A DNA stretch of 11,237 nt from Chitinophagaceae bacterium (lineage in GTDB: Bacteria; Bacteroidota; Bacteroidia; Chitinophagales; Chitinophagaceae). Shown piece after piece: positions 1 through 6,782 of the stretch (position 1 is the stretch's first letter; every line of letters starts with the position of its first letter). The position numbers were made by a program, and so were the translations under genes. The notes under the pieces were generated by a model that had not been told where the DNA came from, ran no database searches, and worked only from the letters and a program-made list of their open reading frames with translations. The DNA is taken from NCBI GenBank assembly GCA_020846105.1, contig JADLEN010000216.1:1-11237 (forward strand). The letters run 5' to 3'.

Positions 1-186
1 GAAGTGCGTATGGGTAAAGGTAAAGGTAGCTTAGAGTATTGGGCAGCAGTTGTTAAGCCAGGACGTATCTTATTTGAGATAGAAGGAGTATCAGCAAAAG
101 TAGCTCAAGAAGCAATGGCTTTAGCAGCACAAAAATTGCCAATTGCAACTAAATTTGTTACACGTAGAGATTACGCAGAAGCTTAA
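1..186 (+). CDS. rplP: 50S ribosomal protein L16, C-terminal part
   Basis: This is the C-terminal 61 residues of L16, a large-subunit protein near the tRNA-binding and peptidyl-transferase region. The reading frame is open from base 1, so the start lies upstream of the window. The visible part has the family landmark RMGKGKGS (partial residues 3-10), then [10 protein letters not shown], and the closing [11 protein letters not shown] segment, as in bacterial L16. It ends with TAA at 184-186. Its position directly before rpmC and rpsQ matches the end of the S10 operon. Nothing odd is visible. The call is very secure; only the extent is limited by the window edge. Confidence 0.97.
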   Translation, partial: EVRMGKGKGSLEYWAAVVKPGRILFEIEGVSAKVAQEAMALAAQKLPIATKFVTRRDYAEA

Positions 187-233
187 GTTTTTGCAATACC
201 CCAGGTTCCGAAATAATATTTTTTAAAAATATT

Positions 234-264
234 GTTTGTTTCTAGTAAAAATTTAGTGACAAAC
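234..264 (+). other. Stem-loop in the rplP-rpmC leader
   Basis: GTTTGT (234-239) pairs with ACAAAC (259-264). Pairing continues inward after a G-U pair and a mismatch with CTA/TAG (242-244 / 254-256). The 3' arm ends 20 nt before the rpmC start. A second, purely A/T hairpin (215-222 / 226-233) lies just upstream. There is no Shine-Dalgarno sequence, so RNA structure and the A-rich leader may set translation of rpmC. The structure is read from the sequence; the function is inferred. Confidence 0.4.
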
Positions 265-284
265 ATTAATAAATACAAATAACA

Positions 285-491
285 ATGGCAAAAAAAGCAA
301 AACAAGACGATTATCGTTCACTCGATGGTCAAGGCTTAGCCGATAAGGTAGCAGAAACTGAATTGCAGTTGAAAAGACTAACATTCAGCCATGCTGTGAA
401 TCCGATAGAAAACCCGCTTACTATTCGTTCACTCCGCCGCGAAGTAGCTCGTCTTAAGACTGAGCAAACTCAAAGAAAAGCAGGTATCTAA
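285..491 (+). CDS. rpmC: 50S ribosomal protein L29
   Basis: L29 is a small helical-hairpin protein at the polypeptide exit tunnel, next to L23, and is part of the docking site for trigger factor and SRP. The 68-residue product has the two family helices. The second contains RSLRREVARLKT at residues 48-59, and the turn reads NPIENP (39-44), like the usual GQLENP. The first about ten residues (MAKKAKQDDY) are a lysine-rich lead-in. The ATG at 285 follows an A/T-rich leader without a ribosome-binding purine motif, as is usual in Bacteroidota. It lies between rplP (98-nt gap) and rpsQ (17-nt gap). Confidence 0.95.
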   Translation: MAKKAKQDDYRSLDGQGLADKVAETELQLKRLTFSHAVNPIENPLTIRSLRREVARLKTEQTQRKAGI

Positions 492-508
492 AATTAATAT
501 TTTAAGAG

Positions 509-775
509 ATGTCAACTACGATAGTAAGAAAAAGTAGAAAATCACGTATCGGTATCGTTCGCAGCGACAAGATGGCCAAAAGCATCACGGTTGCTGTAGA
601 ACGTAAAATAAAGCACCCGCTATACGGAAAATTCGTTAAAAAAACGACCAAATTTATGGCGCACGATGAAGAAAACAAAGCCGGTATCGGTGATGTAGTG
701 CGCATTATGGAAACACGCCCTTTGAGTAAAAACAAATGCTGGCGTTTAGTAGAAATTATTGAAAAAGCTAAGTAA
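509..775 (+). CDS. rpsQ: 30S ribosomal protein S17
   Basis: S17 is a primary 16S rRNA-binding protein of OB-fold type, needed early in 30S assembly. The 88-residue product shows the S17 core: [20 protein letters not shown] (residues 13-32), the [14 protein letters not shown] strand pair, and the C-terminal signature [20 protein letters not shown] (61-80). Cys77 lies in the signature where a basic or polar residue is common, which is a mild substitution. The gap to rplN is only 12 nt, so the two are surely co-transcribed and perhaps translationally linked. It is the last gene of the classical S10 operon order. Confidence 0.96.
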   Translation: MSTTIVRKSRKSRIGIVRSDKMAKSITVAVERKIKHPLYGKFVKKTTKFMAHDEENKAGIGDVVRIMETRPLSKNKCWRLVEIIEKAK

Positions 776-787
776 TCTTATTTAAAG

Positions 788-1156
788 ATGATACAACAAG
801 AATCTAGGCTCAGTGTAGCCGACAACAGTGGTGCCAAAGAAGTATTGTGCATTCGCGTGTTGGGAAACTCAGGTCAAGTTTATGCAGGTATCGGCGATAA
901 AATCGTAGTTACTGTTAAAGACTCTATCCCTGGTGGAAATATGAAAAAGGGCACTGTTTCAAAAGCAGTAATTGTACGTACCAAAAATAGAATGCGTCGT
1001 AAAGATGGTTCTTACATCAATTTTGATGACAATGCGGTAGTGTTACTTAACAACTCTGATGATCCTCGTGGTACTCGTATTTTTGGCCCAGTTGCACGTG
1101 AATTACGTGACAAGGGATATATGAAAATTGTTTCCCTCGCACCAGAGGTATTGTAA
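788..1156 (+). CDS. rplN: 50S ribosomal protein L14
   Basis: L14 is a five-stranded beta-barrel protein at the subunit interface, forming bridges to 16S rRNA and, in other bacteria, binding the silencing factor RsfS. The 122-residue product matches the usual length of 122-123. It starts [20 protein letters not shown] and ends [11 protein letters not shown], both highly typical. The family signature around residues 60-72 ([13 protein letters not shown]) is intact, and [19 protein letters not shown] (88-106) is standard. This is the first gene of the classical spc operon order. No frame or length oddity is seen. Confidence 0.97.
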   Translation: MIQQESRLSVADNSGAKEVLCIRVLGNSGQVYAGIGDKIVVTVKDSIPGGNMKKGTVSKAVIVRTKNRMRRKDGSYINFDDNAVVLLNNSDDPRGTRIFGPVARELRDKGYMKIVSLAPEVL

Positions 1157-1167
1157 AAAATATGTCG

Positions 1168-1175
1168 TACCTTCG
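1168..1175 (+). promoter_or_regulatory. Possible internal promoter -7 element upstream of rplX
   Basis: TACCTTCG followed by CAGCCC fits the Bacteroidota -7 consensus TAnnTTTG with one change, and the stretch after it resembles the usual start region. The nearest upstream TTG (1151-1153) is only 14 nt away, closer than the roughly 19-21 nt expected for a -33 element, so the promoter would be weak or absent. The 65-nt rplN-rplX gap is also unusually long for this operon. The same bases could form a weak hairpin (ACCT 1169-1172 with AGGT 1195-1198). Confidence 0.3.
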
Positions 1176-1221
1176 CAGCCCATTTGGAAAACGCAGGTGT
1201 AACAACTTAATAATATAAGCA

Positions 1222-1560
1222 GTGAAAAAAAGATTTCAACCTAAATTTAATATCAAGAAAGGCGACAGCATTGTTGTAATCGCTGGTGATGATAAAGACC
1301 GCAGCACCCCACGTATCGTGCAAGCTGTATATCCTCAAAAGGGCCTTGTGCTTATTGAGGGTGTAAATATCATTACAAAGCACTTGAAACCAAACGCTCA
1401 AAATCCTCAGGGCGGTATTGTAAAGCTAGAAGCACCTATCAACCTTTCTAACATTATGTTGTGGGATGCTAAAGCAAAACAACCATCTCGTATCAAACGT
1501 AGTAAATCGGAAACTGGATGGGTTCGTATTTCTAAAAAAACAGGTGAGGTAATTAAATAA
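1222..1560 (+). CDS. rplX: 50S ribosomal protein L24
   Basis: L24 is one of the proteins that starts 50S assembly, binding the 5' end of 23S rRNA through a KOW domain. The 112-residue product has the KOW region [19 protein letters not shown] (residues 9-27), followed by the family block [15 protein letters not shown] (43-57) and [17 protein letters not shown] (61-77). The loop after GDDK reads DRSTPRIV instead of the common GKxGKV. The start is GTG at 1222: no in-frame ATG lies close by, and this start keeps the N-terminal [14 protein letters not shown]. Its TAA shares one base with the ATG of rplE (TAATG), so translation of the two is probably coupled. Confidence 0.95.
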   Translation: MKKRFQPKFNIKKGDSIVVIAGDDKDRSTPRIVQAVYPQKGLVLIEGVNIITKHLKPNAQNPQGGIVKLEAPINLSNIMLWDAKAKQPSRIKRSKSETGWVRISKKTGEVIK

Positions 1561-2135
1561 TGGCAACAGCAACATATACCCCAAGATTACAGTCTAAATA
1601 TAAAGACGAAGTTGTACCAGCTTTAATGAAAAAGTTTGGTTACAAATCAGTAATGCAGTGTCCTCGTTTGGTGAAAATTTGTTGGAACCAAGGCGTTAAA
1701 GGATCTACTTCTGATAAAAAATTGATTGATGACGCATTGAATGAAATGACCAATATAACTGGTCAAAAAGCAGTTGCTACATTGTCAACAAAAGATATTT
1801 CTAACTTCAAATTGCGTAAAGCAATGCCTATTGGTTGTCGCGTTACATTGCGTAGCACTAATATGTACGATTTCTTAGATCGTTTTGTAGCGGTATCTCT
1901 ACCACGTGTTCGTGATTTCAAAGGTATTAGTGATAAATCATTTGATGGCCGTGGAAATTACACAATGGGTATTACCGAACAAATTATTTTTCCTGAAATT
2001 AATATAGATAAGCTTAGCCGTATTACAGGTATGGATATTTCTTTCGTTACTACAGCCCGTACTAATGAAGAAGCTTATGAATTATTGAAAGAATTAGGAA
2101 TGCCTTTCAAAAACATTAAAAAAGATAATAACTAA
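1560..2135 (+). CDS. rplE: 50S ribosomal protein L5
   Basis: L5 binds 5S rRNA and forms part of the central protuberance, touching the P-site tRNA. The 191-residue product is a little longer than the common 179. The extra length comes from the N-terminal lead (MATATYTPR) and a basic C-terminal tail after MPFKN. Recognisable blocks are [10 protein letters not shown] (65-74), [20 protein letters not shown] (79-98), [20 protein letters not shown] (128-147) and [10 protein letters not shown] (157-166). The segment usually written KIxLNxGVG reads [10 protein letters not shown] (39-48), a divergent form of that loop. The start overlaps the rplX stop by one base, and rpsN follows after 2 nt. Confidence 0.96.
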   Translation: MATATYTPRLQSKYKDEVVPALMKKFGYKSVMQCPRLVKICWNQGVKGSTSDKKLIDDALNEMTNITGQKAVATLSTKDISNFKLRKAMPIGCRVTLRSTNMYDFLDRFVAVSLPRVRDFKGISDKSFDGRGNYTMGITEQIIFPEINIDKLSRITGMDISFVTTARTNEEAYELLKELGMPFKNIKKDNN

Positions 2136-2137
2136 TA

Positions 2138-2407
2138 ATGGCAAGAGAATCGATAAAAGCACGCCAACGCAAACGCGAAAAGATGGTAGCTCAATACGCT
2201 GAAAAGCGTGCTGCACTTAAAGCTGCAGGAGATTATGCTGGTTTGGATTTGCTTCCAAAAAATGCATCACCAGTACGTCTTAAAAACCGTTGCCAATTAA
2301 CCGGTCGTCCAAAAGGTTACATGCGCTACTTCGGTATGTGTCGTAATATTTTCCGCGATATGGCTTTGGACGGTAAAATACCTGGCGTAAAGAAAGCTAG
2401 CTGGTAA
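2138..2407 (+). CDS. rpsN: 30S ribosomal protein S14, zinc-independent long form
   Basis: S14 binds the 3' domain of 16S rRNA in the 30S head. The 89-residue product is the long form that lacks the two CxxC zinc pairs; only Cys52 and Cys68 are present and they are not arranged as a zinc knuckle. Typical blocks are [20 protein letters not shown] (23-42), [16 protein letters not shown] (51-66) and the C-terminal IPGVKKASW. The residues after FG read MCRN where ISR is common. It starts 2 nt after the rplE stop, so it belongs to the same tightly packed rplX-rplE-rpsN block. An 84-nt gap with a hairpin follows. Confidence 0.96.
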   Translation: MARESIKARQRKREKMVAQYAEKRAALKAAGDYAGLDLLPKNASPVRLKNRCQLTGRPKGYMRYFGMCRNIFRDMALDGKIPGVKKASW

Positions 2408-2422
2408 AATCAGCAAATTTTT

Positions 2423-2453
2423 AGTTTCTAAGTCAGTTATTTATACTGAAACT
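2423..2453 (+). other. Bulged stem-loop upstream of rpsH
   Basis: AGTTT (2423-2427) and CAGT (2434-2437) together pair with ACTGAAACT (2445-2453). This gives nine base pairs with a 6-nt bulge on the 5' side and a 7-nt loop. It lies 38 nt before the rpsH start. In E. coli, S8 represses its operon by binding a bulged helix that mimics its rRNA site, but there the site is at the rplE start. Whether this bulged helix plays such a role is open. Confidence 0.4.
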
Positions 2454-2491
2454 CGAAACAATTATTTAATTTTTAAAGAACAAAACTTAAA

Positions 2492-2890
2492 ATGGTAACA
2501 GATCCAATCGCAGATTTTTTAACTCGTATTCGTAATGCCCAAATGGCACAACATCGTATAGTTGAAATTCCTGCTTCTAATGTTAAAAAGCGTATTACTG
2601 AAATTCTTTACGACAAAGGTTATATTTTGAAGTATAAATTTGAAGATGATAGCAAACAAGGTTTAATAAAAATAGCCCTTAAATATGATGAAGCTACCAA
2701 AGAGCCTGCAATCAGAACTCTTGAGCGTGTAAGCCGTCCTGGTCTTCGTCAATATGCTAAACCTTCTGAAATTCGTCGTGTGATGAACGGTCTAGGTGTT
2801 GCAATCGTTTCTACTTCAAAAGGTGTAATGACTGATAAAGAAGCTCGTAATCAGAATGTTGGTGGTGAGGTTTTGTGCAACATTTTCTAA
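2492..2890 (+). CDS. rpsH: 30S ribosomal protein S8
   Basis: S8 is a primary binder of the 16S rRNA central domain and in enterobacteria also the translational repressor of this operon. The 132-residue product has the N-terminal DPIADFLTRIRNAQMAQH (4-21), the central SRPGLRQYAKPSEI stretch (81-94), and the C-terminal signature VSTSKGVMTDKEARNQNVGG (106-125), ending EVLCNIF. The length is standard. The ATG at 2492 is preceded by an A-rich leader with no Shine-Dalgarno motif. It sits between rpsN and rplF as in the conserved order, with gaps of 84 and 96 nt that are long for this operon. Confidence 0.97.
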   Translation: MVTDPIADFLTRIRNAQMAQHRIVEIPASNVKKRITEILYDKGYILKYKFEDDSKQGLIKIALKYDEATKEPAIRTLERVSRPGLRQYAKPSEIRRVMNGLGVAIVSTSKGVMTDKEARNQNVGGEVLCNIF

Positions 2891-2908
2891 TTCATTTTCA
2901 ATATAAAG

Positions 2909-2938
2909 TCCTATACATTAAGCCCCACATCCTATACA
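2909..2938 (+). repeat. Short direct repeat in the rpsH-rplF gap
   Basis: TCCTATACA occurs at 2909-2917 and again at 2930-2938, a 21-nt period or about two helical turns. The C/G-rich stretch behind it (2939-2954) is nearly self-complementary. This is the only direct repeat of this quality noticed in the ribosomal gaps. The function is unknown, and chance cannot be excluded for nine bases. Confidence 0.4.
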
Positions 2939-2986
2939 GGCTGACCGGTTAGGCAATATTTTTAATCATTTTACAAATAACAGATC

Positions 2987-3541
2987 ATGTCACGTATAGG
3001 CAGAAAATTAATACCCGTTGTAGCTGGCGTTACCCTTAAAGTATCTGCTACCAATGAGGTGACTGTAAAAGGTCCAAAAGGCGAATTGAAATTACTTGTT
3101 GATAGAGATATCAAAATTGAAGAAAAAGACGGAAACATTGAAATTTCTCGTCCTACAGATCAGATTCGTCATCGTGCTATGCACGGTCTGTATCGTTCAC
3201 TTATTGCCAATATGGTTATTGGTGTTACTGAAGGTTTCAACAGAACGCTTGAATTAGTGGGTGTGGGTTATCGTGCTACTGTTACAGGTCAAGAAATTGA
3301 TTTGGCTTTAGGATATTCTCATAATATTATTTTGCAATTGCCAAAAGAAATTTCTGCAGTCGCTACTGCTGAAAAAGGTAAAAATCCAACTATCACATTA
3401 TCTTCTATCGATAAACAATTGATAGGCCAAGTAGCTGCAAAACTGCGTAGTTTACGTAAACCAGAGCCATACAAAGGTAAAGGTGTTCGTTACTCTGATG
3501 AGATTGTTCGTCGTAAGGCTGGTAAATCTGCAGGTAAATAA
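2987..3541 (+). CDS. rplF: 50S ribosomal protein L6
   Basis: L6 lies at the base of the L7/L12 stalk near the factor-binding site and contacts the sarcin-ricin loop. The 184-residue product contains the two tandem L6 folds, roughly residues 10-82 and 90-165. It starts MSRIGRKLIPV and carries RHRAMHGLYRSLIANMVIGV (61-80), LVGVGYRAT (90-98) and the rRNA-binding signature PEPYKGKGVRY (159-169). It ends with a basic KAGKSAGK tail. All landmarks are intact, and the length is close to the usual 175-185. It is flanked by rpsH and rplR as expected. Confidence 0.97.
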   Translation: MSRIGRKLIPVVAGVTLKVSATNEVTVKGPKGELKLLVDRDIKIEEKDGNIEISRPTDQIRHRAMHGLYRSLIANMVIGVTEGFNRTLELVGVGYRATVTGQEIDLALGYSHNIILQLPKEISAVATAEKGKNPTITLSSIDKQLIGQVAAKLRSLRKPEPYKGKGVRYSDEIVRRKAGKSAGK

Positions 3542-3556
3542 TTAATAATTAAATCT

Positions 3557-3584
3557 TTTCGGTAGCTCAGTGATATAGCTGAAG
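3557..3584 (+). other. Weak stem-loop upstream of rplR
   Basis: TTTC (3557-3560) and AGCT (3564-3567) pair with AGCT (3577-3580) and GAAG (3581-3584). This gives eight pairs, one of them G-U, with a 3-nt bulge and a 9-nt loop. It ends 26 nt before the rplR start. The segment GGTAGCTCAG (3561-3570) resembles the D-arm of a tRNA, but no tRNA is present. Confidence 0.25.
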
Positions 3585-3610
3585 CCCGTAACAATAAAAA
3601 AACTTAAACA

Positions 3611-3970
3611 ATGTCTTTAGATCATAAAGTTGTTCGTCGCCAAAAATTACGCTGGCGCATACGTACCAAAATTAATGGTACTGCTCAAAAACCTCGCTTG
3701 TCTGTTTTTCGTAGCAACAACGATATTTATGCACAATTAATTGATGACACTACTGGTGTTACCTTGGTAGCTGCTAATTCTCGTCAAAAAGATATTACTG
3801 CTACAGCCGGCAACAAAGTTGAAAAGTCTGTATTGGTAGGTAAATCTCTTGGAGAAAAAGCTAAAGCTTTAGGTCTTACTACTTGCGTTTTCGATCGCGG
3901 TGGTTACCTTTATCACGGTCGTGTAAAAGCTGTGGCTGATGGTGCACGTGAAGGTGGTTTAATCTTCTAA
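3611..3970 (+). CDS. rplR: 50S ribosomal protein L18
   Basis: L18 binds 5S rRNA together with L5 and helps build the central protuberance. The 119-residue product has the basic N-terminal arm ([18 protein letters not shown], 9-26), then [20 protein letters not shown] (27-46). The core [12 protein letters not shown] (77-88) and the C-terminal block [20 protein letters not shown] (93-112) follow, ending REGGLIF. Length and landmarks are typical. The leader before ATG 3611 is A-rich. The order rplF-rplR-rpsE is conserved. Confidence 0.97.
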   Translation: MSLDHKVVRRQKLRWRIRTKINGTAQKPRLSVFRSNNDIYAQLIDDTTGVTLVAANSRQKDITATAGNKVEKSVLVGKSLGEKAKALGLTTCVFDRGGYLYHGRVKAVADGAREGGLIF

Positions 3971-3987
3971 TTTTAATTTAATAATTT

Positions 3988-4013
3988 TTTTATAAACCAC
4001 CTGGTTTGTAAAA
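3988..4013 (+). other. Stem-loop upstream of rpsE
   Basis: Bases 3988-3998 pair with 4003-4013 over 11 positions (one G-U pair at 3993/4008), closing a four-base loop ACCT. This fills about 40 percent of the 64-nt gap. The stem is followed by A-rich DNA rather than a U-run, so it is not an intrinsic terminator on this strand. The 3' arm ends 21 nt before the rpsE ATG. Confidence 0.55.
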
Positions 4014-4034
4014 CACATAAATACACAAAATAAA

Positions 4035-4553
4035 ATGTCTAAGACACAATTAAATAGAGTAAAATCTGGAGAGTTAGAACTACAAGAAAAAGTAGTATCT
4101 ATCAATCGTGTTGTAAAAACAACAAGTGGTGGTCGTACTTTCAGCTTTTCTGCTTTGGTAGTCGTTGGTAATGGTAACGGTGTTGTAGGTCAAGGTCTAG
4201 GTAAGGCAAAAGAAGTACAAGAAGCGATTACTAAAGGTATAGACGATGCTAAGAAAAACCTTATTAAGGTTCCTATTATGCACGGTACTATCCCTCACGA
4301 GCAATCTGCTAAAGAAGGTGCTGCTAAGGTTATGATTCGTCCGGCTGCTGCAGGTACTGGTGTTATCGCTGGTGGTAGCATGCGTGCTGTGCTAGAAGCA
4401 GTAGGTATCACAGATATTCTTTCAAAATCTTTAGGTTCAGCTAACCCTCAGAATGTGGTAAAAGCTACTGTAGTGGCTTTGAGCAAATTACGTGAACCAA
4501 TTGCTGTTGCTAAACAACGCAACATCAGCTTGAAAAAAGTTTTTAACGGTTAA
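4035..4553 (+). CDS. rpsE: 30S ribosomal protein S5
   Basis: S5 sits at the mRNA entrance of the 30S subunit, affects decoding accuracy, and with S3 and S4 takes part in mRNA unwinding. The 172-residue product has the N-terminal double-stranded-RNA-binding-like domain (about 15-80), with [20 protein letters not shown] (26-45) and [17 protein letters not shown] (45-61). The C-terminal domain carries GTIPHE (84-89), [14 protein letters not shown] (101-114), and [20 protein letters not shown] (122-141). Both domains are complete. It lies 64 nt after rplR and 39 nt before rpmD. Confidence 0.97.
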   Translation: MSKTQLNRVKSGELELQEKVVSINRVVKTTSGGRTFSFSALVVVGNGNGVVGQGLGKAKEVQEAITKGIDDAKKNLIKVPIMHGTIPHEQSAKEGAAKVMIRPAAAGTGVIAGGSMRAVLEAVGITDILSKSLGSANPQNVVKATVVALSKLREPIAVAKQRNISLKKVFNG

Positions 4554-4558
4554 GATTT

Positions 4559-4574
4559 ATTAGCAAAAGCTAAT
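4559..4574 (+). other. Stem-loop upstream of rpmD
   Basis: ATTAGC (4559-4564) pairs perfectly with GCTAAT (4569-4574) around an AAAA tetraloop. It starts five bases after the rpsE stop codon and ends 18 nt before the rpmD start. There is no U-run behind it, so it is not a terminator. It may protect the rpsE message end or shape the rpmD leader; both are inference. Confidence 0.45.
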
Positions 4575-4592
4575 TGATAAAAATAGATAATC

Positions 4593-4775
4593 ATGTCAAA
4601 AATTAAAGTAACTCAAATAAAAAGCGGTATTGATCGCCCTGAATACCAAAAGCGCACTCTTGTAGCTTTGGGTTTGAGCAAAATCAATAGAAGCGTAGAA
4701 GTAGAAGCTACTCCATCTATTTTGGGAATGGTACGCACTGTATTCCATTTGGTAAAAGTAGAAGAAGCTAAATAA
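4593..4775 (+). CDS. rpmD: 50S ribosomal protein L30
   Basis: L30 is a small alpha-beta protein of the large subunit that contacts 23S rRNA near the 5S region. The 60-residue product has the expected MSKIKVTQIKSGIDRP start, the central YQKRTLVALGLSKINRSVEV helix region (18-37), and the ending GMVRTVFHLVKVEEAK, all in the order of bacterial L30. The length matches the family (about 58-61). It sits between rpsE and rplO as expected. The ATG at 4593 is chosen because the family N-terminus begins exactly there. Confidence 0.95.
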   Translation: MSKIKVTQIKSGIDRPEYQKRTLVALGLSKINRSVEVEATPSILGMVRTVFHLVKVEEAK

Positions 4776-4785
4776 TTTTTTAATC

Positions 4786-4818
4786 AATTTGCGAGCGGTT
4801 TTACATCCCGCGCAAGTT
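4786..4818 (+). other. Bulged stem-loop upstream of rplO
   Basis: AATTTGC (4786-4792) pairs with GCAAGTT (4812-4818, one G-U). After a two-base bulge (GA), GCGG (4795-4798) pairs with CCGC (4808-4811) around a nine-base loop. This makes 11 pairs and is the most GC-rich element among the small gaps of an otherwise A/T-rich operon. The 3' arm ends 19 nt before the rplO start. Confidence 0.5.
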
Positions 4819-4837
4819 TCAAATTTGTAACAATACA

Positions 4838-5284
4838 ATGCAATTACACAATCTAAAGCCTGCAGAAGGCGCAGTACATTCAAGAAAACGTGTTGGTCGT
4901 GGTGAAGGTAGTGGTGGTACCACTGCTGGTAAAGGTAACAAAGGACAACAATCACGTACCGGTTATCAAAGTAAAAAAGGTTTTGAAGGCGGACAGATGC
5001 CAATTCAGCGTCGTATGCCCAAAAGAGGTTTTAAAAATAGAAACCGCGTAGAATATACCGTTTTCAATCTTGGTCAATTAGACACTATCATTGCCAAGTT
5101 TGAGATTAAAGAATTTAATCTTGACAACTTGTACGTTAGTGGTCTTATCAGCCGCACTGCTTTAGTTAAGATCTTAGGTAACGGAGAGCTTAGCAAAACA
5201 GACGTCAAATTTGTTGTAAATGCTATCAGTGATAAAGCAAAAGCAGCAATCGAATCCGCTGGCGGCACTGTTGAAATACTATAA
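4838..5284 (+). CDS. rplO: 50S ribosomal protein L15
   Basis: L15 threads a long extended N-terminal arm into 23S rRNA and has a globular C-terminal domain. The 148-residue product has the arm with RKRVGRGEGSGGTTAGKGNK (16-35) and GQQSRTGYQSKKGFEGGQMP (36-55), then RRMPKRGFKN (58-67). The globular part includes VKILGNGELSKTDVKFVVNA (110-129), the L15 signature region, and ends AGGTVEIL. Length and glycine/basic bias are typical. It is the last ribosomal gene before secY and is followed by a strong hairpin. Confidence 0.97.
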   Translation: MQLHNLKPAEGAVHSRKRVGRGEGSGGTTAGKGNKGQQSRTGYQSKKGFEGGQMPIQRRMPKRGFKNRNRVEYTVFNLGQLDTIIAKFEIKEFNLDNLYVSGLISRTALVKILGNGELSKTDVKFVVNAISDKAKAAIESAGGTVEIL

Positions 5285-5298
5285 GTAATTTTTTTTCA

Positions 5299-5328
5299 AA
5301 AAGACGCATTTGTATAAGTGCGTCTTTT
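5299..5328 (+). terminator. Strong hairpin between rplO and secY: attenuator or partial terminator
   Basis: AAAAGACGCATTT (5299-5311) pairs with AAGTGCGTCTTTT (5316-5328) around a GTAT loop: 13 pairs, one of them G-U. The T-run is part of the 3' arm, and the next bases are GTCGTTTATT, so a U-rich exit follows. The symmetrical A-run and T-run would let it act on either strand. It starts 14 nt after the rplO stop. Since secY and map follow in the same direction, partial read-through or a separate secY promoter would be needed. Confidence 0.6.
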
Positions 5329-5386
5329 GTCGTTTATTCGCATTTATTTTTATCAATCTGCATCACCTCATTTATAATAACATCCT

Positions 5387-6754
5387 GTGAAGAAATTTAT
5401 CGAAACGCTTAAAAACATCTGGAGCATTGAAGAGCTTCGCAAGCGTATCCTTTTTACCCTTACACTTATACTCGTATATCGTGTAGGTTGCTACATTACC
5501 CTACCTGGTATCAACCCTATCATCTTAGATGCTAAGGGTGGTGGTGGCCCCGAAGGTTTGCTTGGCTTGTTTAATGCCTTTGCCGGTGGTGCATTTAGTC
5601 GTGCATCTATCTTTGCATTGGGTGTTATGCCTTATATCTCTGCCTCTATCTTTATGCAGCTTGCAGGTATTGTTATTCCTCAAATAGCCAAGTTGCAGAA
5701 AGAAGAAAGTGGTCGTCGCACTGTCAATCAATACACTCGTTACCTCACGGTTATCGTTACCGTATTCCAAGCAAGTGCTTATGTAGCTTACTTACGTGGC
5801 CCAGAGTTTTCACAAGCTTTGATTCCAGACTTCTCACCATTCATGTTTTGGCTCACTACAGTAGTAGTACTTACAGCAGGTACTATGTTTGTAATGTGGC
5901 TTGGCGAAAAAATCACAGACAAAGGTATCGGTAATGGTGTTTCTATCCTTATCATGGTAGGTATCCTAGCGCGCCTCCCAACATCCCTTACACAAGAGTT
6001 CTTCGCTCAAAGTGGTAGTGGCGGTAGCGGTTTACTTATCTTCTTGGTAGAGATGGTTGCTTTCGTAGGCGTTATCGTAGGTCTTATTATGCTTACCCAA
6101 GGTGTACGTAAAATACCACTAAACTATGCTCGTCGTATTATCGGTAGCACCAACGCTGCCAAAGATATCGAAGGTGGTGCACGCGATTTTATTCCATTGA
6201 AAGTAAACTCTTCAGGTGTAATGCCTATTATCTTCGCACAAGCCATCTTGTTTATCCCAGGTACTATCATGGGCTTTACCAAAATGACTGCCGACGGTGC
6301 CGCTGGTAGCTTTATGAGCTCCCTTACAGACAATGCATCTTTCTCCTACAACGTCGTATATGCACTACTTGTTATCGCATTTACCTACTTCTACACCGCG
6401 CTTATCTTTAACCCTACAGAGATGGCCGACAACCTAAAACGCAACAACAGCTTTATACCAGGTATCAAACCCGGTGAGCCTACTGCCAACTTTATCGCTA
6501 CCGTTATGGACCGTATCACCCTTCCCGGTGCAGTATTCCTAGCTATAGCCGGTATACTGCCAGGTATTGCTACAGCACTAGGCGTGTCGCGCGGTTTTGC
6601 CGACTTCTTCGGTGGCACCTCAATGCTTATCGGTGTAGGCGTTATCCTCGATACCTTACAACAAATAGAAAGCCACCTACTCATGCGCCATTACGATGGC
6701 CTTATGAAAGGCAGCCGCGTACAAGGCCGCACAGCCAGCTCCGCAGTTATTTAA
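5387..6754 (+). CDS. secY: Preprotein translocase channel subunit SecY
   Basis: SecY is the membrane channel of the Sec translocon, working with SecE, SecG and SecA to export or insert proteins across the inner membrane. The 455-residue product shows ten hydrophobic segments. The plug region lies around residues 55-72, SecY signature 1 is GVMPYISASIFMQL (79-92), and signature 2 is WLGEKITDKGIGNGVSILI (171-189). The cytoplasmic C5 loop reads KRNNSFIPGIKPGEPT (351-366), with the conserved Arg352. The start is GTG at 5387, which gives the usual MKKFIETLKNIW N-terminus; no nearby ATG fits. Codon use drifts toward C-ending codons in the 3' half. The gene lies 102 nt after rplO, behind a strong hairpin, and 28 nt before map. 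Confidence 0.97.
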   Translation: MKKFIETLKNIWSIEELRKRILFTLTLILVYRVGCYITLPGINPIILDAKGGGGPEGLLGLFNAFAGGAFSRASIFALGVMPYISASIFMQLAGIVIPQIAKLQKEESGRRTVNQYTRYLTVIVTVFQASAYVAYLRGPEFSQALIPDFSPFMFWLTTVVVLTAGTMFVMWLGEKITDKGIGNGVSILIMVGILARLPTSLTQEFFAQSGSGGSGLLIFLVEMVAFVGVIVGLIMLTQGVRKIPLNYARRIIGSTNAAKDIEGGARDFIPLKVNSSGVMPIIFAQAILFIPGTIMGFTKMTADGAAGSFMSSLTDNASFSYNVVYALLVIAFTYFYTALIFNPTEMADNLKRNNSFIPGIKPGEPTANFIATVMDRITLPGAVFLAIAGILPGIATALGVSRGFADFFGGTSMLIGVGVILDTLQQIESHLLMRHYDGLMKGSRVQGRTASSAVI

Positions 6755-6782
6755 CCCTAAATAAAAATTTTCCTACTTGTAG

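Noticed and set aside
1163..1221. ATG at 1163 in the rplN-rplX gap as a possible tiny gene
   Set aside because: The frame runs only about 15 codons before a stop, and the same bases fit a promoter or leader better.
3555..3590. tRNA-like D-arm GGTAGCTCAG in the rplF-rplR gap
   Set aside because: Only the D-arm resemblance exists. There is no acceptor stem, anticodon arm or T-arm before rplR starts at 3611, so no tRNA can fit.
4596..5003. 135-residue open frame on the minus strand
   Set aside because: It is antisense to rpmD and rplO, both certain genes, and its Tyr/Phe-rich product reflects the reverse of lysine- and glutamine-rich ribosomal codons.
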